64,000 nt of DNA from contig JAHDYR010000025.1 of NCBI GenBank assembly GCA_019828565.1, forward strand, positions 930,001-994,000, read 5' to 3'. This DNA is from Carpediemonas membranifera (lineage: Eukaryota; Fornicata). Each line of letters begins with the position of its first letter. Within the stretch, counting starts at the first letter, position 1. Position numbers and translations under genes: made by a program. Under the pieces are notes generated by a model. That model searched no databases. It saw nothing but the letters and a program-made list of their open reading frames with translations, and was not told the DNA's origin. Positions 10,581 through 19,529 of the stretch are shown here, one piece after another.

Positions 10581-13169
10581 ATGGAACTTTTTGGACTTGC
10601 ATCAGAAAACGAGACGACAGATGAACAGGCGAGCTCGATGCTGCTCGCCATGCTCTGCGTCTGCATTATCCTTATGGCCCTGACCATCTACTGTATGGTC
10701 TTTCTCAAGATCAGCTGGATCCCCGAGTCGATCGTCACGATTTGCCTGGGTGCCATCGGCGGGCTCGTGATGAAGCTCTCCTCCGCCTACTTCGAGCTGG
10801 GCATTGAATCTCTGTCCGAGTTCGACCCGGAGGTCTTCTTCCTCTTCCTGCTGCCTCCCATCATCTTTGAAGGCGGCTACTCGCTGAACAAGTCGCACTT
10901 TTTCCGCAACATCTTCACAATTTGCCTCTACGCGTATATCGGCACTGTGATCTCCGCGCTGTTCACAGGTATCGGCCTCTGGACCCTCGGCTACTTCGGT
11001 ATCATCTACGAGGCCAGTTTCCTGGACAACCTCACCTTTGGCTCCCTTATTAGCGCCGTCGACCCCGTAGCAACCCTGGCAATATTCAACGCCCTCGACG
11101 TCTCCCCGATGCTCTACATGATGGTCTTTGGCGAAAGTATTCTCAATGATGCCGTCTCTGTCGTGCTTTTCCGCACCCTCCTCAGCTTCAAGGACGCCGA
11201 GGTGACGCCCCTGTCGATCCTCCTCCTGCCCCTCCAGTTCGCATGGATCAACGTCGGCTCCATCGCCCTCGGCATCATATGCGGCCTCGTCACCGCCATG
11301 ATGTTCAAACTGCTCGAACTTCAATTCCACCGCACTCTCGAGATCGTGCTCCTCTTGGCAGCTTCGTACATGGCCTACTTCATCAGTGAGGCGTTCCACC
11401 TCTCTGGCATCATGACGATCCTCTCTGTCGGTGTGATCGCCCAACACTACACGTCGTACTCCCTATCTCCCTCTAGCAGCGACGCCATCACGGAGCTGAC
11501 CCACGCTGTGTCGTTTGCCGCAGAGAACGCTGTGTTTGCGTACCTAGGGGCCTCCATCTTCTCTGTATCGCACAGCGTTAAGTTCAGCTACATTATCGCC
11601 ACCATCGCCCTCATCATCATCGGTCGTGCTCTCAACATCTTCCCGCTGACCGTCATTGCCAACAGGTTCAGGATGTACGAGGTCCCCTTCGTCTTCGGCG
11701 TTCTCCAGTGGTTCAGCGGGCTGAGGGGGGCAGTCGCCTTCGCCCTGGCCCTGACGCTCACGGGCTCGGCCGGCACCATCATAATGACCACCACCCTTGT
11801 CGTCGTCCTCTTTACGATCGTAGTGTTCGGTGGGTCAACCCTGCCGATGATGAAACTGCTCCGGGTTAATACCATCAAGGTCAAACCCAGTAAGAAGTTC
11901 GGACAGAACTACATCAGCAAGGTCTGCTCGAACAAGGTCGGACACTTGCTCGCCGAGATGGGTGTGTTCAGCGAGGAGACAAGGGAAGATGTCATTGCCC
12001 ACTTTGCACGGAAGAACTGGGTCGAGAAGCTCGACGAGATTTACATGCAGCCGACGTTCAGGAAGACTGGAGTGCCACTGGTCCAGACCCTCGCAGACCA
12101 TAAGATCAGGATCGTCTCGTTTATCACCAAAAAGCCCCTGCCCGAACGACTGCAGACCCTCACTGAGGCAAGAATGCAGGATGAGATCAACGCCACCGTC
12201 GGCCGCATCATTATTGAGACCCAAGTCAATCGGTCGACGAAACCCATGGGCAAAACTGCACTCACAGTCACGGGCGTCGACACGCGGGGCATGACGGCCT
12301 CCATTCCACCCGATGAATCCGACGTCGAGGGCGGCCCTATCACCCCACGTGCCCGCGAGACCCTCGTCCAGGACCCCACCGCCCCTGGCCACATGCTCGA
12401 CCAAGCCGCGACAAGCGGGGCGACTCTCCCAGGGGTTGATGGTCGGGCCAGAGCCCTGTCGATGCGGCACACACCCATGTTGGCTCGGAGAAACATGGCG
12501 CCGCGGCACAGCCTCGACCGGGCCCGACCCAGCCAGAGTGTCAGAGGGCCTCTGCCTGTCGGGATGCACATCCACACGTCGAAGGCGAAGAAGCACCACC
12601 ACCGACACGACTCGGCCGCCCCTACTGCTCAGATGACGCCGATTCCAGAGACTGCGACGATTGCCGACATCCCCTCCCGGCAGAGCCAGAGCTCGATTCC
12701 CCGCGTCTCTAGCAGGATCGAAAACCTAGTGCACGACGAGTCGCCCGAACACTCTCCAGTGGGGTCGAGCAAGGTCGAGAAGGGTCCTAACTGGCTCGGT
12801 GACGAGTCGAAGGTGGTCTCTCGCTATAATACCGACGACGACGGTGACAGTGGTTCTGAGGCGCACAGCGAGACCGATGCCCACGAGATGGTAACTGTGC
12901 TGAAGATTGGCATGTCCCGCCCCTCGAACCTGGCCCTTGACTCGGAGGGCAAGTCGTCCCGGTCCATGAGCTACGCCGGAGACAGCTCTTCGGACGAGGA
13001 GTCGCAGCCGGGGGAGATCAGGGCCCAGTCGCTGACTACCACGGCGGTGCCGACGCCTGTGTACAGCGAGGCCGGCTCAGACGCAGATTACAGCGAGGGG
13101 ACGGATAACGCTAATATGACGAGCAGCGACAGCAGTGACGACGGGTTCGGCGCGGACTTCAGGCTCTAA
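10581..13169 (+). CDS. Na+/H+ exchanger (NHE, CPA1 family)
   Basis: An 862-residue antiporter exchanging Na+ (or K+) for H+. The first 420 residues are about twelve membrane segments with the CPA1 landmarks in order: LPPIIFEGGY at 91, SAVDPVATLAIF at 158, GESILNDAVSVVLF at 184 (the Asn-Asp pair of the ion site) and the GLRGAVAFALAL segment near 380. A cytosolic region of about 440 residues follows; its last 300 are Ser-, Asp- and Pro-rich and look disordered, with many potential phosphorylation sites. The membrane part resembles endosomal/NHE8-type exchangers, so an organelle or plasma-membrane location cannot be decided. The start is the first ATG after a 390-base gap. Confidence 0.9.
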   Translation: MELFGLASENETTDEQASSMLLAMLCVCIILMALTIYCMVFLKISWIPESIVTICLGAIGGLVMKLSSAYFELGIESLSEFDPEVFFLFLLPPIIFEGGYSLNKSHFFRNIFTICLYAYIGTVISALFTGIGLWTLGYFGIIYEASFLDNLTFGSLISAVDPVATLAIFNALDVSPMLYMMVFGESILNDAVSVVLFRTLLSFKDAEVTPLSILLLPLQFAWINVGSIALGIICGLVTAMMFKLLELQFHRTLEIVLLLAASYMAYFISEAFHLSGIMTILSVGVIAQHYTSYSLSPSSSDAITELTHAVSFAAENAVFAYLGASIFSVSHSVKFSYIIATIALIIIGRALNIFPLTVIANRFRMYEVPFVFGVLQWFSGLRGAVAFALALTLTGSAGTIIMTTTLVVVLFTIVVFGGSTLPMMKLLRVNTIKVKPSKKFGQNYISKVCSNKVGHLLAEMGVFSEETREDVIAHFARKNWVEKLDEIYMQPTFRKTGVPLVQTLADHKIRIVSFITKKPLPERLQTLTEARMQDEINATVGRIIIETQVNRSTKPMGKTALTVTGVDTRGMTASIPPDESDVEGGPITPRARETLVQDPTAPGHMLDQAATSGATLPGVDGRARALSMRHTPMLARRNMAPRHSLDRARPSQSVRGPLPVGMHIHTSKAKKHHHRHDSAAPTAQMTPIPETATIADIPSRQSQSSIPRVSSRIENLVHDESPEHSPVGSSKVEKGPNWLGDESKVVSRYNTDDDGDSGSEAHSETDAHEMVTVLKIGMSRPSNLALDSEGKSSRSMSYAGDSSSDEESQPGEIRAQSLTTTAVPTPVYSEAGSDADYSEGTDNANMTSSDSSDDGFGADFRL

Positions 13170-13189
13170 TCGGAACTAAATATTCATAC

Positions 13190-13622
13190 TCACCACCGGC
13201 CGAGACTGTCACGGCGGGCAACAAGGCAAGTTGGTTTAGAGGTTTTATCCTTGGGGTTGGAGACTCCACTTCCACCCATCGTAGACGTGCCCACGGGCTT
13301 TGTCCCAGATTACATCCGGCATGTGGGTTCTTGCCAATCAGCGTCCGTCCTTCCCATGGGTAATCGAAAGATGATCTCTGAATGGAACAAGTGTGACTAC
13401 ATGGGATTCGGGCACGATAAAGATGTATCTTCACGCCGCCCGGAATTAGGATTCAGCGAAATATTAATAAGGTATTAATAAGATACAATGGCTTCTTCAT
13501 CAGCAGCCGCCCGCTGCTGTTCGCTGGTGAGGCTACACATCCTATCGCCGATTCGGGCTGAGATTGTGAAGTGCATGGCGTTAATATCGTACTGGGAGAT
13601 CGCCCAGTCGACGTCGGCTAGA
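13190..13622 (+). pseudogene. decayed relic of an RCC1-like family gene
   Basis: Dispersed matches to the family appear in the right order: a stretch like GTVMAGNKANWF near 13207, then PTGFVPDYIRHVG and a decayed form of the blade VILSMGDRQVISG (SVLPMGNRKMIS) at about 13280-13410. A segment like RQLLFAGEVPRPIAQSG follows at about 13500-13555, and the family 3' end (GGGAGATCGCCCAGTCGACG) at about 13595. Deletions remove the parts between. It cannot make a family protein. Confidence 0.7.
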
Positions 13623-13734
13623 GAACCCAATGTAACGTAAAGTGTGTTATAAGTAGTGTCTGACAGCCCGGACATTCAGTGAATAGCCATAGCAATGAGT
13701 GCCATGAGTGCGTCTTTACTATGTCATCAAAACA

Positions 13735-16700
13735 CTACTTCGCCGGGCCTGGAGCAGGTGGGTTAGCCGTGACAGCGTTAAGTCGGCTCACAATCGCGCC
13801 AACCAGCTTAGCATTCAGCCTTTTCAACCGTCGTTCCACCGCAGCGTTGGGCGGGACAACAGTTACAAGGCCGTTGAGCCGAAGATCCACGTCGGGGTGA
13901 GTCAATCTCATCTCAAACACCGCGGGGACAGCAGCAGTGGACCCCATTAGATACAAGGCGACCGTGGCCAAATCTTCCAGGTCGCATCGTGCCCCCAGCC
14001 CTGGGCGTATTATGATCCTCGAGTTCGCGGTTATGGGCGGAATGCAACGGATCCTCGCATTGTGAATCGCCTGGTTGCCTCTACCCACGGCCTTCTCGAG
14101 CTTCTCGCTGTCGGCCGGGTCCGACACTTCATAGGTCAGGTTCCCCCAGATATCGAGGTTGATGACTGCGGCGGGGCGGGTCAGCGTCATGACGAGGGAA
14201 TCGGGGTCGCACCGGGCATTAATCATGTCCACAAGGAGGCCAGAGATGAGATCGAGGTCGTCGATAGAACTCGGGATCTCGCCCGGGATCTGAATGGTGA
14301 GCTGCGCGTGCTGGGTGGTCTTAGTTGCCTGGCAGAAGTCCTTCAGCATTTTGCCGAGTATGAACGAGTTCACGAGGTCCAATGCGGCCTGGACCATCAT
14401 CGCGTGCTCGTGGCCGTCAGTGACCACAAAGAACTTGAGCCTGGGGATGTTGGTCGCTACGCCGTCGGAAAGGCGCACATCAACCTGAGCGAGTTCCACC
14501 ACCACGTCGATGTCCAGCGTTATCTCGAAGCTGGGCGGCAGCACACCCGCCTTCATGATCTGGCCGAGGACGCGAGTGAGCTCCTGCACTCCACACGGAG
14601 TCTGGTCGACTCGAGGTATTGTGACAGGTTGACATGCATTGATGGCCTGTGTTGCCCGAGAGATCATCCACTCAACGTTGGTGTCCTGGATGACCTTGAG
14701 GACGGCAGCATCATCTGTTGACACTTTGAAAAAGCCGACAGGGTCCATAACAATATCTGCTGGCGGGCTGGTAAGCTGCATCTGCAAGGACGCAGGTCTG
14801 ATGCGGCCCATGGCCTTGAGGGCGACTTTCAGGTCCGACAGAGTCACAGCCACCGTCTTATCAGGCGGGGAGATGTTGATGTGCATCTGTGGAGTCACTT
14901 GGTTTGCGAAGAGTCGCCCGATCGCTTGGAGCGTGAGGTGTTCGTTGGCGGCGTTGACGAGGGTTTGGACCTCGGGGCAAACATCAATGGCTCGGAAGAA
15001 CGTGCTCGTCGTGGTTCCATTAGTGGTGAAGGGGCAGGTGAACGTCGATATGCTGGCATCACCGGGGAGAATTCTAATGATGAAACAGGATGGCATGCCG
15101 TGTTTGAATACTGAGGTGATGATCTTGTCGATGATCTCAGCAGAATTGGACACCCATGTCGGAATCTGCAGATTCACATCTCCCGAGAGAACTAAGCTGC
15201 TGACATCAGCGGTCGAACGGTCAAAGATCGTGTGGTTGGCACATTGCAATATCTCATTGACAACATTCGACGGCTCGCCCTCTGTGACCACAAAGAGCCT
15301 TTGCCCGGAAGATATGAAGGGCTCTGGATCGAGCACGACCTTCACCCCCCGCCCTGTCGCTGACGGAAGAACCATGGTAACCTCCGCGGGTTGGACGCCT
15401 GATCGCCCAAAAGTGGCCATGATATACCCGATAGCCGCGGCAAGATCGTTCTCGTCGTACCAGTGCGCTGGGTCCTCCGGCCTCGGCTCCTGGACGAGCG
15501 TGATGGTCATGACTGACGTGATCACAACGTCTCTGAGCGCACGGATGAGCCGCTTAGACCGAGATAGGTTCATTCGGTTCAGGATGGCCTGCACACGCAA
15601 GTCGAATCCGTGTTCCTGTTGGAACTTGTGGTGTGCAAGACGGACGGTCACGTCTGGATCTGTAAGGACGAGGTTAAGGCTGGCCGGATGTCGACCGCTG
15701 TCCTCAATGTAAGTGAGAATTCGTTCCGCCTGGTCGAGTGTGAAATCGACTTGGGCGGGCGTGGACAGATAAATGACGGCGCCCTCCACTGGGCTTGAAA
15801 GGATCTGATCTTGTACACGGCGCAGACGGGCGCCATTGAAGGGGGCTATCACCGTCTCGACCGTGCCAAGCGGCTGCGGGATCGGACTTGCGGGGGCGAT
15901 CTCGATAAACTTACTGGTGTTCATGTAAACCGTAACAGCCGGGACGGCCAGTGACATGGAGAACGAGCGGGGGGCGTCGGCGTGGCCCTCGAGCATCCGC
16001 AAGACGAGGTCAAGCTCATGGACTGTCGCCCCTGGAATCATGAGCATGACATCGGCGGCGGCGATGGAGTTCAGTCCGACGATCGCAGACCTACACTGAT
16101 GGAAGCGATTAAGCATCTCTTGGAGGTCCCTCTTCGGGCAGGTGAACCTATTGCTCTCAGAGAGTGTGACCGCGGTTTTCAGGGACGAGAGATACATATA
16201 GAACGACGTAGGGAGGGTTGGAGAGGCAAAGACGCGATACATGACCGCGAGGAAGGCGGTCATGTCGCATGTGGTGCCATCTACCGAAACGATTCTCAAG
16301 TTCGTCTGCGCGGTGATCTCGTCGCACCCCAGCGCGTGATGGCGTATTTGCTGGTCGACCATGGTCTGATTGGCCTCATCTATGGCTTGTCGGAGGGCAC
16401 CATCTGCCTCTGGACACTGGAAAAACCCGTCGCTGTCCGTAGTAACTGAGGCACGAGGGGAAGAAAGGCATATGGTGCAGCTCACGCGTCTACCCGCCTC
16501 AGCAACAGCATTGGAGAGCGGGATGAAGTCAGCAATCGTCACTGGGACGGCATCTGGCAGATTGATGTTGAGGGAATCATTGCTGGTGAGGTCATGGACC
16601 TTGAGTATGATCATCTGGAGCAGCTGGCTGTTAACGTGAGCGAGGACAGCGTCGACTTCGGCGTTGGGTCCATCTGCGACAAAGAACGTTGCCTGGAGAG

Positions 16701-19071
16701 CAGCACCTCGCACTGTCCCGAGAGATCCTGGCTCAGATTTCACAGTCACACCGAGAGAGCTCAGCCGCATCAAAAACACGGGCGGCAGCACACCTGCCTT
16801 CATGATCTGGCCGAGGACGCGAGTGAGCTCCTGCACTCCACACGGAGTCTGGTCGTCTGGTGTAATGACCAGCGCTGTGTCGGCGTTGACCAAAAGATTG
16901 CCCAGTCCATCGATGAGAGCGTTGGCCATAAACCCGTTGGCGATGCCAAGGATACTCTGCACGACTTCGTTTGGCGGGGCAGCGACGAACACGGGACTGC
17001 TCACGGCTGGCGGTGGGTGGGCTGGTTGCATTGTCACAGTTACACCGGCCACGTTCCTCTCGTTCAGAGAGATGACAAAACTCTGAGGGACGTTAGAGAA
17101 GTGCCCGCGGTGGACCAGGGTAGTAATATTGCCGACTGCCTTTCGGAGTTCATCTTCGCCACAAGGGATCCAGCTTGGGGGGTTGATGATCACATCGCGT
17201 GTCCAGGAAGCCGTGTCAGTGTTGGCGATGCTGCAAATCATTCGCTGGAGAATGAACTTATCGTGAGCTACAACGACGTCTTGCACGGCGTGAAGCGGCT
17301 GTGGGATGGAGTCTTTCGTGGGGTCTTGTGGGATCACCGTCTCGACCGTGCCAAGCGGCTGCGGGATCGGACTTGCGGGGGCGATCTCGATAAACTTACT
17401 GGTGTTCATGTAAACCGTAACAGCCGGGACGGCCAGTGACATGGAGAACGAGCGGGGGGCGTCGGCGTGGCCCTCGAGCATCCGCAAGACGAGGTCAAGC
17501 TCATGGACTGTCGCCCCTGGAATCTCCACAACGAGGGAAGCTGCGGCCATATCCTGCACCGCAGCGATCGCCATCAGCTCCTCCATCACGGCGACATGGT
17601 GCTGCACAACCGGCAGCACTCTCGGGTCCATGGTGGCCACAGCCGGGGCTGTATCACGTGTCAGCTTGACCTGTGCAGGAGGGTTGGCGAGGGTGGCACT
17701 GAATGGCACGAACCTCTTGTTCTTAGAATACTGAGTCGCCCTGCAAGCGAGCAAGGCCTTGAGATCGCCCAGATCGAGGCCCTGCCGGTTCAGGGCCAGG
17801 TATTGGAGGTCACCGCTTGTACACAGAGTGAAGAGGGACTCAAAGCTCGACAAAAGCTGTGTAACCTCGTCGACCTCTGGGGTAGCGGTAAACATTCGCC
17901 CGTTAGTGGTGTCGTCTCGGCGGACAAGAACCATATCTCCGCCGAGGAGGGTCACTTGCATGCAGAACACGAAAGGGAGTGCGCCGCATGCCAGGAAGTG
18001 GTTCAGCATGCGAGAGAGGTCGTCTAGGCAGAATTCCAGGGAGCCATGGCGGGGCTGCTGGCCAAGGGTCGAGGGCTCAGCCGCCGAGAACTGCAGCACG
18101 CTGCCCGCAGTAACCATGCTAGAGCAGGCAAGCTGCATGAGAGTCCTGCTGTATGTGGCGTTTCCCCTGTCGATCACGTCCTTAATACTGTCAGGCGCAT
18201 GGTCGTCGACTGCGAAAAAGAAGGCGCGCGGGGTTGCCCTCAGAACCGCGATATTGGCGTTGTATGGATGCATGCTGGCCTTGAAAGCAGGAGGCAAAGT
18301 TGGCTGGGAAGAAAGATAGGCGATGAGCATATCTGCATCGGCCCAGTCGAGGCTGCCAACGTCGGCCATGCCAGTTGGGGGTGTCTGGTCGACTATTAGG
18401 CGTCTGGCTGGGTCGCTGCTCTTCTCAAAGAGACGAAGCATTCTCTCGACCTCGATGTTCGGTGGTGTGACAGTCAATGACCCGTTGACCAACGCGACCG
18501 TGACATTCGGACTGCTCAGGCGGACTTCGAACACACTTGGAGTGTTTCCATGCTCACGCTGGTCTAGCAAGTGGTATAGTAAGCGAAGGAGGTCGAGCAG
18601 TGAGGTGAAAATCTCCGACGGGGGGTTCAGTCGGAACACTGTTGTCGCGTCAATCATGAGTGCGCGGAAATTGCCGATAAAACAGGCTAGTCTGGCCACA
18701 TTTGCGTTGTACACTATGGCATTGAGCTCTGGATGCGGTTCGGACAGCTGGAAGAATCCTCCGTCGTCCATCGAAACATCGATTCGCGGGGCAGTCAGGG
18801 AAACCAGAAAAGAGGCGGGAATCACAGGGATCGTTGTATATGGCGCTACTAGCTTGGATAGATCGGCCGGAGAGATCGGGGTGTGCGAGTTTGTTGGCTG
18901 GACAACGAGTAGGCGGTCTGTTGACGAGGGACGAGTATTCGATAGGGCATCAATATGTGCCGTTGTGGCGCTACATGAGGCACTGAGTGAGCTTGATTGG
19001 ATTATAAAGCCATACCATGGTTGAGCTCTGAGTAATACTGGAAAAGAGTATTGGCAAACGGTCTGAGGAAG
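13735..19071 (-). CDS. giant protein of about 18 unrecognised repeats
   Basis: I do not recognise this protein. It has at least 1,696 residues from the valine at 18825, and the frame stays open to 19071 without an ATG, so the true start must be in an upstream exon. Almost the whole length is about 18 copies of an 80-115-residue unit. The unit core is a P-x-[ST]-F-x-[hydrophobic]-x-L strand (e.g. PSFEITL, RSFSMSL, TSFYMYL, ASLQMQL), a P-x-V-x-V strand, a line ending P-N-x-x-V, a helix with N (LNAKL, ILGIAN), a strand ending I-P-x, then a helix like L-x-x-V-L-x-x-I ending just before the next proline. No signal peptide, membrane segment or enzymatic motif is seen. The same unit occurs near the N-termini of the two giant kinase-like proteins at 24.9-30.6 and 30.9-35.2 kb. 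A 45-base stretch (18972-19016, GTATGG to TAG) could be an in-frame intron. Confidence 0.7.
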   Translation of the reverse strand, partial: LPQTVCQYSFPVLLRAQPWYGFIIQSSSLSASCSATTAHIDALSNTRPSSTDRLLVVQPTNSHTPISPADLSKLVAPYTTIPVIPASFLVSLTAPRIDVSMDDGGFFQLSEPHPELNAIVYNANVARLACFIGNFRALMIDATTVFRLNPPSEIFTSLLDLLRLLYHLLDQREHGNTPSVFEVRLSSPNVTVALVNGSLTVTPPNIEVERMLRLFEKSSDPARRLIVDQTPPTGMADVGSLDWADADMLIAYLSSQPTLPPAFKASMHPYNANIAVLRATPRAFFFAVDDHAPDSIKDVIDRGNATYSRTLMQLACSSMVTAGSVLQFSAAEPSTLGQQPRHGSLEFCLDDLSRMLNHFLACGALPFVFCMQVTLLGGDMVLVRRDDTTNGRMFTATPEVDEVTQLLSSFESLFTLCTSGDLQYLALNRQGLDLGDLKALLACRATQYSKNKRFVPFSATLANPPAQVKLTRDTAPAVATMDPRVLPVVQHHVAVMEELMAIAAVQDMAAASLVVEIPGATVHELDLVLRMLEGHADAPRSFSMSLAVPAVTVYMNTSKFIEIAPASPIPQPLGTVETVIPQDPTKDSIPQPLHAVQDVVVAHDKFILQRMICSIANTDTASWTRDVIINPPSWIPCGEDELRKAVGNITTLVHRGHFSNVPQSFVISLNERNVAGVTVTMQPAHPPPAVSSPVFVAAPPNEVVQSILGIANGFMANALIDGLGNLLVNADTALVITPDDQTPCGVQELTRVLGQIMKAGVLPPVFLMRLSSLGVTVKSEPGSLGTVRGAALQATFFVADGPNAEVDAVLAHVNSQLLQMIILKVHDLTSNDSLNINLPDAVPVTIADFIPLSNAVAEAGRRVSCTICLSSPRASVTTDSDGFFQCPEADGALRQAIDEANQTMVDQQIRHHALGCDEITAQTNLRIVSVDGTTCDMTAFLAVMYRVFASPTLPTSFYMYLSSLKTAVTLSESNRFTCPKRDLQEMLNRFHQCRSAIVGLNSIAAADVMLMIPGATVHELDLVLRMLEGHADAPRSFSMSLAVPAVTVYMNTSKFIEIAPASPIPQPLGTVETVIAPFNGARLRRVQDQILSSPVEGAVIYLSTPAQVDFTLDQAERILTYIEDSGRHPASLNLVLTDPDVTVRLAHHKFQQEHGFDLRVQAILNRMNLSRSKRLIRALRDVVITSVMTITLVQEPRPEDPAHWYDENDLAAAIGYIMATFGRSGVQPAEVTMVLPSATGRGVKVVLDPEPFISSGQRLFVVTEGEPSNVVNEILQCANHTIFDRSTADVSSLVLSGDVNLQIPTWVSNSAEIIDKIITSVFKHGMPSCFIIRILPGDASISTFTCPFTTNGTTTSTFFRAIDVCPEVQTLVNAANEHLTLQAIGRLFANQVTPQMHINISPPDKTVAVTLSDLKVALKAMGRIRPASLQMQLTSPPADIVMDPVGFFKVSTDDAAVLKVIQDTNVEWMISRATQAINACQPVTIPRVDQTPCGVQELTRVLGQIMKAGVLPPSFEITLDIDVVVELAQVDVRLSDGVATNIPRLKFFVVTDGHEHAMMVQAALDLVNSFILGKMLKDFCQATKTTQHAQLTIQIPGEIPSSIDDLDLISGLLVDMINARCDPDSLVMTLTRPAAVINLDIWGNLTYEVSDPADSEKLEKAVGRGNQAIHNARIRCIPPITANSRIIIRPGLGARCDLEDLATVALYLMGSTAAVPAVFEMRLTHPDVDLRLNGLVTVVPPNAAVERRLKRLNAKLVGAIVSRLNAVTANPPAPGPAK
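15848..16039 (-). repeat. 192-bp exact internal repeat, copy 1
   Basis: Identical over 192 bases to 17333-17524 in the same gene, in the same frame; it encodes 64 residues including GATVHELDLVLRMLEGHAD and RSFSMSLAVPAVTVYM. The surrounding repeat units differ widely, so this is a recent duplication or gene conversion. Confidence 0.9.
17333..17524 (-). repeat. 192-bp exact internal repeat, copy 2
   Basis: Partner of 15848-16039, 1,485 bases away. A second, shorter near-identical pair in this gene encodes QTPCGVQELTRVLGQIMKAG at about 14545-14610 and 16793-16855. Confidence 0.9.
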
Positions 19072-19529
19072 CTAGTAAGAAGAAATACGAACAAGCAGCC
19101 ACTGTGTACGAAATATGTGGAATGAACGTACTTTCCGCAGCAGCGAGGCATAGTATCGATGATGCTTGGAGGTCTGATGAAAGGTGGACCACCCTTGACC
19201 GCAGGCAGGTTTGTCACGATGGATCTATGTGAATCTAACCATGATCATGTCTGTTGGTAACCCCCACCATCATGCGATTCGGGCACCTGGGATACCAGGA
19301 TGCCGGCCGACTCTCTCAGCATTGGTGGGTCTGGCTCGACATGGTCGCATGGGTCGACGTCGACTTGGGGTCCCGTAAGAAACGCTGGAATTGTCTGGTG
19401 TCGACAAGTTGCACCCTTACTGTCAATCTGATACACAGCAACTATCTCTAATCAACGTGTAACCTGCATAATCCAAATTGCGATGCTCCAAGGCTGCTCA
19501 TCATCATGGAAGAGGCAGTGGCCATTCAT
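19072..19529. other. intergenic; probable upstream exon(s) of the repeat protein
   Basis: The start of the minus-strand repeat protein should lie here. ATGs are present (for example one near 19166 on the minus strand), and a GTACGT-like 5' site follows about 22 bases later, but I cannot fix a splice model. A short VDVDP-like echo of the RCC1-like 3' end near 19350 is too small to call. Confidence 0.4.

Noticed and set aside
10602-11447. 281-codon minus-strand frame opposite the Na+/H+ exchanger
   Set aside because: Composition (His, Asp, Glu-rich) is the typical antisense image of membrane segments; the exchanger motifs are on the plus strand.
19245-19436. Possible small RCC1-like relic with a VDVDP motif
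   Set aside because: Only about 20 bases resemble the family 3' end; too short to separate from chance.
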